64,000 nucleotides of DNA from assembly GCA_963737705.1 (NCBI GenBank), contig CAVTTP010000006.1, positions 558,001 through 622,000 on the forward strand, given 5' to 3'. The notes under the pieces were generated by a model. It had not been told where the DNA came from. It saw nothing but the letters and a program-made list of their open reading frames with translations, and made no database searches. Shown piece by piece: positions 1 through 10,876 of this stretch. The translations under genes were made by a program, and so were the position numbers. Within the stretch, counting starts at the first letter, position 1. Each line of letters starts with the position of its first letter. Source of the DNA: PALSA-607 sp963737705 (GTDB taxonomy: Bacteria; Actinomycetota; Actinomycetes; Acidothermales; Acidothermaceae).

Positions 1-2249
1 CGTACCAGCGACATCACCGCATCGCGTCGGGTGTCGTCGTCGAGTGTCGGGTCGATGAGGTACATCGAGCCTAGGTTCGACGTCAGGATCAAGATGGTGT
101 TGCGGAAGTCGACCGTACGACCCTGACCGTCGGTCAGCCGGCCGTCATCGAGTACCTGCAGCAACACGTCGAATACCTCAGGGTGCGCCTTCTCGACTTC
201 GTCGAGTAGTACGACGCAGTACGGACGACGGCGAACGGCCTCGGTGAGCTGCCCACCCTCTTCGTAGCCGACGTATCCAGGAGGGGCACCGACGAGTCGC
301 GCAACTGAATGCTTCTCGGCGTACTCGCTCATGTCGATGCGCACGATCGCGCGCTCGTCGTCGAAGAGGAAGTCAGCGAGCGCCTTCGCCAACTCGGTCT
401 TCCCGACCCCGGTCGGACCCAGGAAGAGGAACGATCCAGTCGGGCGGTCAGGGTCGGAGATGCCGGCCCGGGCACGACGCACCGCATCGGATACCGCTGC
501 CACAGCACGCTTTTGGCCGATCAAGCGGCGGCCGAGCTCTGACTCCATTCGCAGCAACTTGCCGGTCTCGCCTTCGAGAAGACGGCCGGCCGGAATCCCC
601 GTCCACGCGCCGACGACCTCCGCGATGTCGTCAGGACCGACTTCTTCCTTGACCATCGCACCGCCGCCCCGAAGACCCTCGCCGACCTCCGCCTTGCCAG
701 CGTCGGCGAGTGATCGTTCGAGGGACGGAATGTCGGCGTACATCAATCGCGATGCAGTTTCGAAGTCGCCGTCGCGTTGTGCGCGTTCGGCCTGACCGCG
801 CGCGTCGTCGAGGCTTTGCTTCAGTTCGCCGACCCGGTTGAGGGCGGCCTTCTCGATGTCCCACCGTGCAGTCAGTGCACTGAGCTGCTCCTGGCGGTCG
901 GCGAGTTCGGCTCGCAGTCGCTCGAGGCGTTCGCGACTCGCAGCATCGTCTTCGTGTGCGAGCGCAAGCTCTTCCATCTTCATCCGGTCGACCGCGCGCC
1001 GCAGTTCGTCGATCTCGACCGGCGACGAGTCGATCTCCATGCGCAGGCGCGACGCCGCCTCATCGACGAGATCGATGGCCTTGTCGGGCAGGAAGCGGCC
1101 GGTGATGTAGCGGTCAGACAACGTCGCCGCGGCCACCAATGCGGCGTCCGAGATCTGCACCTTGTGGTGCGCCTCGTAACGTGACTTCAGCCCGCGCAGA
1201 ATGCCGATGGTGTCCTCGACCGATGGCTCGCCGACAAGCACCGGCTGGAACCGCCGCTCCAAAGCGGGATCCTTCTCGATGCGCTCGCGATACTCGTCGA
1301 GCGTTGTCGCGCCAACCATGCGTAGCTCGCCGCGCGCCAACATGGGTTTGAGCATGTTGCCGGCGTCCATCGCTCCTTCAGCAGCGCCCGCACCGACGAC
1401 GGTGTGCAGTTCGTCGATGAAGGTGATCACTTGCCCGTCGGAGCTCTTGATCTCGTTCAGCACGGCCTTCAGCCGCTCTTCGAATTCGCCGCGGTATTTG
1501 GCGCCCGCGATCATCGCGCCGAGGTCGAGCGCGATCAAGCGCTTGCCACGCAGCGATTCGGGTACGTCGCCCGCGACGATGCGTTGAGCAAGCCCCTCGA
1601 CAACCGCGGTCTTGCCAACGCCAGGCTCGCCGATGAGGACCGGGTTGTTCTTCGTGCGGCGAGCGAGCACCTGCACAACTCGGCGAATCTCGGTATCGCG
1701 GCCGATGATCGGGTCGAGCTCGCCACCGCGCGCACGGGCTGTCAGATCGACGCCGTACTTCTCCAGTGCCTGAAACGTCGACTCGGGGTCGGGGGATGTC
1801 ACCCGCGCGTGCCCGCGAACGGATTCGAACGCACCGAGCAGGGCCTCGGACGTTGCACCATTACGCCGCAACAACGACGCGACTTCGCCACCCTCGTCGG
1901 CCAAGCCGACGAGGAGATGTTCGGTCGAGATGTACTCGTCGCCGAGGTCGGTCGCCCGCTTCGCCGCGGCGCTGATGACCTGCATCGATGGGCGGTCCAT
2001 GCCGGGGGCCGACAGGCTCGACCCAGTTGCCCGCGGCAGTCGCGCAGTGATCTGCTCGGCCTCGGCGCGCAGCGCGCTGAGCGAGACTCCTACGGCTTCG
2101 AGTAGCGGGGCAGCGGTGCCGTCGGCCTGCGCGATTAGCGCCAGCAGCAGGTGGACCGGCTCGACATGCGGATTGCCTTCGGCAACGGCCCGCCGAATAG
2201 CGTCAGCGACTGCCTCTTGGCTCTTGGTGGTCAGCTTGTAGGTGTCCAC
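1..2249 (-). CDS. clpB: ATP-dependent disaggregase ClpB (3' end cut by window edge)
   Basis: Hsp100 chaperone that works with DnaK/DnaJ/GrpE to pull polypeptides out of aggregates in the cytoplasm. The reading frame stays open from a GTG at 2249 to the left edge, giving about 749 residues of a protein usually near 860. Visible in order: Clp N-terminal repeats, first AAA+ module with Walker A GEPGVGKT and Walker B VITFIDELH, a coiled-coil middle domain rich in Glu/Arg/Leu, and the second AAA+ module with GPTGVGKT and VVLLDEVEKAHPE. The C-terminal small domain is missing because of the window edge. It starts 4 nt after the hspR stop, so it is probably the last gene of the HspR-controlled dnaK operon rather than a separately promoted gene. 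Confidence 0.96.
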   Translation of the reverse strand, partial: MDTYKLTTKSQEAVADAIRRAVAEGNPHVEPVHLLLALIAQADGTAAPLLEAVGVSLSALRAEAEQITARLPRATGSSLSAPGMDRPSMQVISAAAKRATDLGDEYISTEHLLVGLADEGGEVASLLRRNGATSEALLGAFESVRGHARVTSPDPESTFQALEKYGVDLTARARGGELDPIIGRDTEIRRVVQVLARRTKNNPVLIGEPGVGKTAVVEGLAQRIVAGDVPESLRGKRLIALDLGAMIAGAKYRGEFEERLKAVLNEIKSSDGQVITFIDELHTVVGAGAAEGAMDAGNMLKPMLARGELRMVGATTLDEYRERIEKDPALERRFQPVLVGEPSVEDTIGILRGLKSRYEAHHKVQISDAALVAAATLSDRYITGRFLPDKAIDLVDEAASRLRMEIDSSPVEIDELRRAVDRMKMEELALAHEDDAASRERLERLRAELADRQEQLSALTARWDIEKAALNRVGELKQSLDDARGQAERAQRDGDFETASRLMYADIPSLERSLADAGKAEVGEGLRGGGAMVKEEVGPDDIAEVVGAWTGIPAGRLLEGETGKLLRMESELGRRLIGQKRAVAAVSDAVRRARAGISDPDRPTGSFLFLGPTGVGKTELAKALADFLFDDERAIVRIDMSEYAEKHSVARLVGAPPGYVGYEEGGQLTEAVRRRPYCVVLLDEVEKAHPEVFDVLLQVLDDGRLTDGQGRTVDFRNTILILTSNLGSMYLIDPTLDDDTRRDAVMSLV

Positions 2250-2253
2250 GTGT

Positions 2254-2691
2254 TCACTCTCCGAACTGCGGAACATCGGATCGGACGCCGAATGGCTGGC
2301 TCGGCCAAACCACGGCGACCGTCGCCTCCCGCAGCGGGACGAGATCGCGGCGGTGTGACGCGTGCGCTTCAGCCACGCGTCGAGCAGCGGTGGAGTGCAC
2401 GAGTTCGAGTTCGTGCGCCAACTCGGCAAGTCGCTGTTGCAAGGCAGTGACCTGGTTCTCCAACTCGAGAATGCGCTTGATGCCGGCCAGGTTCACGCCG
2501 TGCTCCTGCGACAACCGCTGCACTTCGCGCAATTGCGAGATGTCGCGACTGGAGTAGCGTCGGCCACGGCCTGGCGCACGATCGGGTGACACCAGCCCGA
2601 GCTTGTCGTAGGCGCGCAAAGTCTGTGGGTGCAGCCCCGACAGTTGGGCCGCGACCGAGATCACGAATACAGGACTGATGTCGTCAAGCAT
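2254..2691 (-). CDS. hspR: MerR-family heat-shock repressor HspR
   Basis: 145-aa transcriptional repressor. The N-terminal MerR winged helix is clear (VISVAAQLSGLHPQTLRAYD, then RRYSSRDISQLREVQRLSQE), followed by a Leu-rich helix (ILELENQVTALQQRLAEL) for dimerisation and a tail of about 45 residues. HspR of Streptomyces and mycobacteria binds HAIR inverted repeats (CTTGAGT-N7-ACTCAAG) with DnaK as co-repressor, and two such repeats lie upstream of dnaK here. The gene sits 3 nt downstream of dnaJ and 4 nt upstream of clpB, so it is autoregulated as part of the operon. Confidence 0.95.
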   Translation of the reverse strand: MLDDISPVFVISVAAQLSGLHPQTLRAYDKLGLVSPDRAPGRGRRYSSRDISQLREVQRLSQEHGVNLAGIKRILELENQVTALQQRLAELAHELELVHSTAARRVAEAHASHRRDLVPLREATVAVVWPSQPFGVRSDVPQFGE

Positions 2692-2694
2692 CAG

Positions 2695-3873
2695 TTACTC
2701 ACCTTCCAGCAGGTGCGCTCTCGGGTTGTCCGCCGATGTGGCTTCGCGGTAGGCCTCGAGTGCTTCCTTTGCTTTTCCAGAAACCTTGTGTGGCACGGCG
2801 ACTTCGATCGTGACGAGCTGGTCGCCCTTCGTGCCGTCGCGCCGGGTGACGCCCTTGCCGCGCACCCGCAATACCCGGCCGTTTGTCGTGCCGGCTGGGA
2901 GTTTCAGGGTCACCGGGGGGCCATCGAGGGTCGGCACTTTGATCTCCGAGCCGAGCGCGGCCTCGGGAAACGTGACCGGCACGGTGACTGTGAGGTTGTC
3001 GCTCGCGCGGCCGAACACTGCATGTGGACGCACATGCACCAGCACGATCAGGTCGCCGGCAGGACCACCCCGCTCGCCAGGAGAACCCTTACCCTTCAGG
3101 CGAATTCGCTGGCCGTCGTTGACGCCAGCTGGGATGCGCACCTGCATGGTGTGCTCACTCATCGCCCGGCCGCTGCCGTGACAGACGGGGCACGGATCGT
3201 CAACGAGCAGGCCGCGGCCGCGACAGTCGCGGCACGGCTCGGAGAACGCGAACCCGCCGGCACCTCGAGACGTCACGCCGGTGCCGCTACAGGTCGGACA
3301 CACGCGTGGTGTGGTGCCCGCCTTCGCGCCGGTGCCCTTACACGCACTGCACGGTTGCGGAGTCGCCATGCGCAACGCGACGGTCTCACCGTGCACGGCG
3401 TGCTCGAAGTCGAGAGTGACTTCGGTCTCGACGTCGGCGCCGCGCCGCGGCTGTTGCGATGTCGCACCGGCCCGTCGTCCGCCGCTGAAGATTCCGCCGA
3501 GGATGTCGCCGAGGCCACCGGCAGCGCCAGCGCCGCCTGCGCGTGCGTTGCCGAGCAGGTCGCCAAGGTCGAAGTTGAAGCCACCAGGTGCACCTGCGCC
3601 GGCGCCACCACTGCCGGGCATGCGGAAACCGCCGCTGCCGAACAGCGACCTCGCCTCGTCGTACTCCTTACGCGTCTTCTCATCCGACAGCACGTCGTAG
3701 GCCTCGGAGATCTCCTTGAACTTCTCCTCGGACTTCGCGCTGCCCGTGTTCGCGTCGGGGTGATGCATGCGCGCCAGCTTGCGATACGCCTTCTTGATCT
3801 CTGCCGCGGTCGCGTCCTTCGGGACGCCGAGTGACTTGTAATAATCCTTCTCGATGTAATCGCGAGTGCTCAT
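2695..3873 (-). CDS. dnaJ: Chaperone DnaJ (Hsp40)
   Basis: 392-aa class A J-protein that delivers unfolded clients to DnaK and stimulates its ATPase. The J domain spans residues 1-75 with the essential HPD at 38-40. It is followed by a Gly/Phe-rich linker (about 77-125) and the zinc domain with four CxxCxGxG repeats (CSACKGTG, CPTCSGTG, CRDCRGRG, CPVCHGSG). The C-terminal client-binding domain ends near residue 380. The N-terminus MSTRDYIEKDYYKSLGV resembles the actinobacterial DnaJ1 type found in dnaK operons rather than the separate DnaJ2. About 47 nt separate it from grpE. Confidence 0.96.
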   Translation of the reverse strand: MSTRDYIEKDYYKSLGVPKDATAAEIKKAYRKLARMHHPDANTGSAKSEEKFKEISEAYDVLSDEKTRKEYDEARSLFGSGGFRMPGSGGAGAGAPGGFNFDLGDLLGNARAGGAGAAGGLGDILGGIFSGGRRAGATSQQPRRGADVETEVTLDFEHAVHGETVALRMATPQPCSACKGTGAKAGTTPRVCPTCSGTGVTSRGAGGFAFSEPCRDCRGRGLLVDDPCPVCHGSGRAMSEHTMQVRIPAGVNDGQRIRLKGKGSPGERGGPAGDLIVLVHVRPHAVFGRASDNLTVTVPVTFPEAALGSEIKVPTLDGPPVTLKLPAGTTNGRVLRVRGKGVTRRDGTKGDQLVTIEVAVPHKVSGKAKEALEAYREATSADNPRAHLLEGE

Positions 3874-3920
3874 CGGCGTCCCTCCCTTCCGTTCTTGTTC
3901 GTGTCCTTAAAGCAAGTCCG

Positions 3921-4627
3921 TTAAAGCAGTGGGTCGGACGCCGAGGGGCTGGCGTCGGTGTCTTCCGGCACCTCGAGATCGACTGGCAGCGAGACCGTCG
4001 GCTCGGCGACGGCAACCCGCGCCGGCCGCACGACGCGACCCGCGTAGCTGTAGCCGGGCTGCAGGATCTGCACCGCCGTCGGCTCGATGACCTCGTCGGA
4101 GTACGAGTGCATCAGAGCCTCGTGCTGCGTGGGATCGAACCGGTCGCCCGGCTGTCCGAAGCGGGTCAGTCCGAGCTTGGTGACCGCAGCGTCGAGGGCC
4201 TCGGCGACTTGCCGAAATCCACCCTCGAGCTCACCGTGTTCGCGTGCTCGGCCGATGTCATCGAGAACCGGCAGCAACGCGGACAGCGCGTCACCAACGG
4301 CGAACTCTCGTACCGCCTCGCGGTCACGTTCGACGCGCTTGCGGTAGTTGGCGTACTCCGCCTGCACCCGCTGGAGATCCGCGGTTCGCTCAGCCAACTC
4401 GGTTCGCAGCTGGGAGAGCTCGATCGAGTCGACACCGAGTCCGCGCCCGGACGGGCCCCCCGAGGGGGACCCATCCGAACCATCGGTGGAGCGTCCGGCG
4501 GAAGCATCGGTGGAGCGTCCTGCAGAGGACGGATCGTGCGACACCGCGCCGGACGTCGGATCGAAATGCACCCGGCGCTTGTCGCGCACTACCGGCTCCA
4601 CGGGCGACTCGTACTGGTCGGAGCCGC

Positions 4628-4631
<4 letters not shown>
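3921..4631 (-). CDS. grpE: Nucleotide exchange factor GrpE
   Basis: 236-aa co-chaperone that releases ADP from DnaK. It has a long disordered Ser/Gly/Asp-rich N-terminus (1-70), a coiled-coil (about 73-125; ELSQLRTELAERTADLQRVQ, then YANYRKRVERDRE) and the beta domain containing GDRFDPTQHEALMH, the family signature. The GTG start overlaps the dnaK stop by 4 nt (GTGA, 4628-4631), so translation is coupled to dnaK. The C-terminal extension PEDTDASPSASDPLL is acidic and probably disordered. Confidence 0.95.
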
Positions 4632-6514
<1,883 letters not shown>

Positions 6515-6532
6515 GGGAAATCTCCTTCGAAA

Positions 6533-6553
6533 CTTGAGTCTGTCCCACTCATG
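6533..6553 (-). promoter_or_regulatory. HAIR operator 1 (HspR site), proximal to dnaK
   Basis: CTTGAGT-N7-ACTCATG on the plus strand, one base off a perfect HspR-associated inverted repeat (CTTGAGT-N7-ACTCAAG). It lies 19 nt upstream of the dnaK ATG, where bound HspR would block transcription. The HspR gene is in the same operon. Confidence 0.88.
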
Positions 6554-6585
6554 TTAGTCGGCGGCCACCGGATGTCAAGTCGAAG

Positions 6586-6604
6586 TTGAGCCTGTTCGAC
6601 TCAA
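6586..6604 (-). promoter_or_regulatory. HAIR operator 2 (HspR site), distal to dnaK
   Basis: TTGAG-N9-CTCAA (TTGAGC, 7-nt spacer, ACTCAA), flanked by G and C so that GTTGAG/CTCAAC pair exactly over 6585-6605. It matches the HAIR consensus except at the outer base pair and one inner base. Its spacer of seven and its position 33 nt upstream of operator 1 suggest cooperative binding of two HspR dimers. Confidence 0.82.
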
Positions 6605-6767
6605 CTCTGTGTTCGTGCAAATCTGGCCCCCGAGATGGGCTTTCGAGGGGCGGGATTCGGTAGAGCGGCGGGTGGGTGGGGTAGTTTCGCCGGACGGCGC
6701 GCACTAGCCTCGGGAACTCGAGGCGGTCCCTCAGTGGGGCGCCGAGGTCTACTCGGAGGTCGTATTG

Positions 6768-8453
6768 ATGTCGTCGAGCCCACGTCTGCTGCGGCGCCTG
6801 ACTGGCGGGATTGCCGCGATCACCGTGACCGGCGGCTGCCTCATTGCGGCCTCGAGCGGGGCGGCCGCGGTGTCCAACACGCCAAGCGCCGCGCCTACGG
6901 CGTCGGTTCCGTCGCTGCTACCGGCCGCGCTGCCAAGCAACGTGCAGCGACTCTCTGGCGCCAGCCGGTTCGATACTGCGATCGCGACGTCACAGGATGA
7001 ATTCCCGCTCTCCGGCAGCGCCGCGGCCGTCGTGCTCACCCGCGCCGACACCTACCCCGATGCGCTGGCCGGCGTTCCGCTGGCTGCCAAGCTGGGCGGC
7101 CCGCTGCTCTTGACGTCGTCCAACTCCTTGAGCGCCACCGTTCGCGCGGAGATTGTCCGGGTGTTGCCGGCCGGTGCGCCGGTCTACATCCTTGGCGGTA
7201 CGTCGGCGGTGAGCCCAGCAGTCGAGACCGCGATCACCGGCCTTGGTTTCGTGGTGCACCGCATCGCTGGTGCCAACCGATTCGCGACCGCGGTCGCCGT
7301 TGCGGACGCGCTCGGCGATCCGACAACAGTGTTCGAGGCGACGGGGTTGAACTTCCCCGACGCCCTCGCTGGTGGTCCGGCGGCGATCGAGGACGGCGCG
7401 GCAATCCTGCTCACGAACGGCAAGGTGCAAGCGGCAGAGACCACCGCCTACCTCGCTGCGCACGCTGGCGGTTCTCACTACGCTCTCGGCGGCCCAGCGG
7501 CTGCCGCCGACCCGTCGGCCGTCGCGATCTCCGGCGACGACCGCTACGAGACAGCGGCGCAGGTGGCTGAGACCTTCTTCCACACGCCCGATGTCGCCGG
7601 CATAGCGACCGGCACCAACTTCCCTGACGCGCTCGCCGCCGGCCCGGACCTTGCCGCCAAGGACGCGCCACTGCTGCTCGTGCCGCCGACCGGTGTGCTG
7701 CCGCCTGGGACTACCGGCCAGCTGCTCAAATACGCGCAGACGCTGCGCAGCGCCGTGGTCTTCGGAGGTACCGCGTCGGTGGCCGACAGCGTCGGAGCCC
7801 AGGTCGGCACCATGGCAAGCCTGACTGCGACCGCGACGGCCGCCGCGGCGTCGCCGACCTTCAGCCGTCAGTTCGGCGTCCTCAGCACCCACCTGCACAC
7901 CAACGCGGGCGTCGCGAACACCACTCAGGTATTCGACGGCAACGCCGGCAGCTCGACGCTCTACACGCAGGGCATGGGCTCGAAGGTCATCCCAGGCACT
8001 GCGACCCGCGCCGATTTCAGTGCGTTCCCGACCAACAATCCAGGTGCGCTCGAGTCGGCCGTCAACACGGCGTTCGCCGCTGTCTACGCATCGGAGGGCT
8101 ACAAGTCGACCGATGCCAACGCGCAGTTCTTGGTCAACGCCGAGCAGGTGCTGCTGAACCCGCTCGCATCCCCGACACTGCGCCTCGCGGTGTACGTCGC
8201 GCTCGTCAACTTGCCGGGCGTCACTGCCGCATCCGGCGCCAAGGACGCGAACGGGCGCTCCGGCGTTGCCATCACCGGAACGCTCACCGGCAACGGCAGC
8301 CTCACGCCGGAACAGCTCTCGTACATCTTCGATCCGACCACCGGCAATCTGCTCGAGGACGACATCTTGGGCGGGGGCGTCGTGCTCGTGTCGAGTACGG
8401 TGACCACCTTTACGACAGCGGCGACCGCGCCTGCGGATCCGTACACAAGCTGA
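6768..8453 (+). CDS. Secreted cell-wall-binding repeat 2 (CWB2) protein
   Basis: About 561-aa surface protein. An N-terminal signal peptide (RLLRRLTGGIAAITVTGG, ending in AASSGAAA) precedes a short Pro/Ala linker and three CWB2 repeats at about 55-150, 150-240 and 240-335, recognised by RLSGASRFDTA, HRIAGANRFATA and AISGDDRYETA and by the FPDALAxGP/PLLLT strands. CWB2 triplets anchor proteins non-covalently to anionic wall polymers. The C-terminal part (about 345-561) is Thr/Ala-rich with no domain I recognise. Start ATG 6768 rather than TTG 6765: GGAGGT at 6755-6760 gives 7-nt spacing. Stand-alone gene; its effector function is unknown. Confidence 0.85.
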   Translation: MSSSPRLLRRLTGGIAAITVTGGCLIAASSGAAAVSNTPSAAPTASVPSLLPAALPSNVQRLSGASRFDTAIATSQDEFPLSGSAAAVVLTRADTYPDALAGVPLAAKLGGPLLLTSSNSLSATVRAEIVRVLPAGAPVYILGGTSAVSPAVETAITGLGFVVHRIAGANRFATAVAVADALGDPTTVFEATGLNFPDALAGGPAAIEDGAAILLTNGKVQAAETTAYLAAHAGGSHYALGGPAAAADPSAVAISGDDRYETAAQVAETFFHTPDVAGIATGTNFPDALAAGPDLAAKDAPLLLVPPTGVLPPGTTGQLLKYAQTLRSAVVFGGTASVADSVGAQVGTMASLTATATAAAASPTFSRQFGVLSTHLHTNAGVANTTQVFDGNAGSSTLYTQGMGSKVIPGTATRADFSAFPTNNPGALESAVNTAFAAVYASEGYKSTDANAQFLVNAEQVLLNPLASPTLRLAVYVALVNLPGVTAASGAKDANGRSGVAITGTLTGNGSLTPEQLSYIFDPTTGNLLEDDILGGGVVLVSSTVTTFTTAATAPADPYTS

Positions 8454-8562
8454 CACCATCAACTGCAGGATCACCGCAAGCGGGCGGGATTTTCGGCGAG
8501 TTTGATTCGCGTCCAGTTTGATTTGCGGCCACGTGACTGCGGCTAGCTGATGAGGAGCACCG

Positions 8563-10791
8563 ATGGCCCTGCGCATCGTCATCGGTGCGGTGGCCACGGT
8601 CATCGCGTTCGGGCTGACCGGCCGCCGCCTGTGGTGGCTGTACCGGCTGATCCGGTCGGGGCAACCAGCTACAGATCGGGTCGGACGGCGATCAGCTGGC
8701 GTAGGTGATCAGGCCACCGCAGTGAAGGGCCCAGGCGCCGAGGTGACCGAGGTCATCGGGCAACGCAAACTCCTTGCCTGGACGATCCCTGGCCTTGCGC
8801 ATGCGGTCACGTTCTGGGCGTTCCTCGTCCTCGGACTCACGATCGTCGAGGCGTACGGCGCACTGTTCAAGGCCAACTTCGGTATCGGCGACTGGGCCGG
8901 ACTCGGGTTCATCGAAGACCTGTTCGCGACCTTCGTGCTGATCGCTCTTGTCGTCTTCACCAAGATTCGGTTTCTCAATCGCGAGTCGCGGCGTGGTCGC
9001 GCGTCGCGCTTCTACGGTTCGCACACCCGTGCCGCCTGGGTGATCCTCGGCATGATTTTCACGGTCATCGCCACGTTGCTGCTCTACCGCGGCGCCCAGA
9101 TGAATACCGGCAACTTCCCGTACCGGCCCTACCCCTGGTCGTTCGCGTCGTGGCTGGTGTCGCGCGCGTTGCATCCGCTCGGTGCGGCCAACCACGGCAT
9201 CGAGACGTTCTTCGTCCTCGCGCAGCTGATCGTCGTCCTGTCGTTCCTGGTTCTCGTGACTTACTCGAAGCACCTGCACATCGTGTTTGCGCCGCTGAAC
9301 ATCTACTTCGCGCGAAAGCCCGATGCGCTCGGGCCGCTGCTGCCGATGTATTCCGGCGACCACCAGATCGACTTCGAAAATCCCTTGGATGATGACAATT
9401 TCGGCGTCGGCAAGGTTGAGGACCTCACCTGGAAGGGCCTGCTCGATCTCTCGACCTGCACCGAGTGCGGACGATGCCAGTCGGTGTGCCCAGCCTGGAA
9501 TACCGGGAAGGTACTGAACCCGAAGCTCATCATCACCGAGCTGCGCGACCATCTGTTCGAGAAGGCGCCTGCGTTGCTGTCGGGCGCCGAAACCGCGGCC
9601 GCGATGCGCCCGCTGGTCGGCACACTCGAGGCTGGCGGGGTCATTGACCCGGAGGCGCTGTGGGCGTGCACATCGTGTGGTGCATGCGTGCAGGAATGCC
9701 CAGTCGACATCGAACACGTCGACCACATCATGGACATGCGCCGGCATCAGGTCCTGGTCGAGTCGGCGTTTCCGGCCGAGGCCGGCGGCATGATGCGCAA
9801 CCTTGAAAATGCCGGCAACCCCTGGGGCATGCCCGCATCGACCCGGTTGGCGTGGACAGAAGGCCTGCCATTCGACGTCCGCGTTGTTGGTCGAGGTTCG
9901 CAGATTCCGGACGACGTCGAGTACTTGTTCTGGGTTGGTTGCGCCGGTGCGTCGGACGACCGCGCTCGCACATCGACGCGCGCGGTCGCGGAGCTGCTGC
10001 ACACCGCTGGCGTCGAGTTCGCGGTACTCGGACCGCTGGAGACGTGCACCGGTGATCCGGCGCGGCGGATGGGCAATGAGTTCGTCTACCAGCAGCTCGC
10101 GCAGCAAAACGTTGCCACGCTGCAGTCGGTCGGCGCGCGCAAGATTGTCGCGTCGTGCCCGCACTGCTTCAACACGATCGCGCGCGAGTACCCGCAGATC
10201 GGCGGCGACTTCGAGGTCGTGCATCACACCGAGTTGCTGGCGACCTTGGTGGCCGAAGGCCGGTTGCAGACGACGTCCGCCGTTGATTCGTCCGTGACCT
10301 ATCACGACCCGTGCTACCTCGGGCGGCACAACAAGGTGTACGGGCAACCGCGCGATGTGCTCGCGGCAGTTCCGGGTCTCACGTCGACGGAAATGCCGCG
10401 CTGCAAGGAGCGCGGTTTCTGCTGCGGCGCGGGCGGTGCTCGGATGTGGATGGAGGAGCGGGTCGGTAAGCGGATCAATCACGAGCGCATCGACGAAGCA
10501 CTCGCGCTGGATCCGGACGTCGTCGTGACGGCGTGCCCGTACTGCCGGGTCATGTTGGGTGACGCGGTGCGCGACCGCCAGTCGCAAGGGTCGGCGAGAG
10601 CGGACGTCGTGGTGATCGACGTCGCCGAGGTGCTGCTGCGCTCAGTCCGCGGCCCCGGCACACCGCCGCCGCCGCCCGCCCCCAACCCCGCCCCCAACCC
10701 CGCCCCCAACCCTGCCCCCAGCCCCGCCCCCAGCCCCGCCCCCAACCCCGCCCCCAACCCCGCCCCCAACCCGGCCCCCAACTCTGCGTGA
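8563..10791 (+). CDS. etfD: Membrane iron-sulfur oxidoreductase, EtfD type
   Basis: 742-aa protein resembling mycobacterial Rv0338c (EtfD), which passes electrons from the electron-transfer flavoprotein (fed by acyl-CoA dehydrogenases) to the quinone pool. About five membrane helices lie in residues 1-235. Two 4Fe-4S motifs follow (CTECGRCQSVCP near 299 and CTSCGACVQECP near 369), then two Cys-rich CCG domains (ETCTGDPARRMG, CPHCFNTI, FCCGAGGARMW, CPYCRVM). The ATG at 8563 has GAGGAG upstream. Oddity: the last 40 codons are a Pro-Ala-Pro-Asn/Ser tandem repeat (12-bp unit, 10669-10788), a low-complexity tail not needed for the fold. The etfAB genes are not in the window. Confidence 0.85.
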   Translation: MALRIVIGAVATVIAFGLTGRRLWWLYRLIRSGQPATDRVGRRSAGVGDQATAVKGPGAEVTEVIGQRKLLAWTIPGLAHAVTFWAFLVLGLTIVEAYGALFKANFGIGDWAGLGFIEDLFATFVLIALVVFTKIRFLNRESRRGRASRFYGSHTRAAWVILGMIFTVIATLLLYRGAQMNTGNFPYRPYPWSFASWLVSRALHPLGAANHGIETFFVLAQLIVVLSFLVLVTYSKHLHIVFAPLNIYFARKPDALGPLLPMYSGDHQIDFENPLDDDNFGVGKVEDLTWKGLLDLSTCTECGRCQSVCPAWNTGKVLNPKLIITELRDHLFEKAPALLSGAETAAAMRPLVGTLEAGGVIDPEALWACTSCGACVQECPVDIEHVDHIMDMRRHQVLVESAFPAEAGGMMRNLENAGNPWGMPASTRLAWTEGLPFDVRVVGRGSQIPDDVEYLFWVGCAGASDDRARTSTRAVAELLHTAGVEFAVLGPLETCTGDPARRMGNEFVYQQLAQQNVATLQSVGARKIVASCPHCFNTIAREYPQIGGDFEVVHHTELLATLVAEGRLQTTSAVDSSVTYHDPCYLGRHNKVYGQPRDVLAAVPGLTSTEMPRCKERGFCCGAGGARMWMEERVGKRINHERIDEALALDPDVVVTACPYCRVMLGDAVRDRQSQGSARADVVVIDVAEVLLRSVRGPGTPPPPPAPNPAPNPAPNPAPSPAPSPAPNPAPNPAPNPAPNSA
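10669..10788 (+). repeat. 12-bp tandem repeat encoding the (PAPN/PAPS)n tail of EtfD
   Basis: Near-identical 12-bp units (CCCAACCCCGCC with A/G variation giving Asn or Ser) repeat about nine times at the 3' end of the gene. The units are in frame, so slipped-strand changes would lengthen or shorten the protein tail without a frameshift. Confidence 0.9.
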
Positions 10792-10846
10792 TCATGGGGA
10801 AATGGGGGCCTTGGGCCGCCAAAAGCCACCCTTTTCCCCATGATCA
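10789..10846 (+). terminator. Long stem-loop after etfD, terminator-like
   Basis: A perfect 14-bp inverted repeat (TGATCATGGGGAAA at 10789-10802 with its complement at 10833-10846) overlaps the etfD stop codon. The 30-nt loop can pair further (GGGGGC with GCCACC). There is no clear T-run, so it could equally be a protein-binding palindrome or a transcript 3'-end hairpin. The next gene starts 30 nt later. Confidence 0.6.
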
Positions 10847-10876
10847 TCGGGGCTGACGAGTCACTAGGGTGGCCGG

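Noticed and set aside
6990..8603. 537-codon minus-strand frame inside the CWB2 gene
   Set aside because: Antisense shadow with Arg/Gly-rich composition; the plus frame has a signal peptide and three CWB2 repeats.
8692..10587. 631-codon minus-strand frame inside etfD
   Set aside because: Shadow of a GC-rich coding region; composition is His/Arg/Gln-rich and the opposite frame encodes clear Fe-S motifs.
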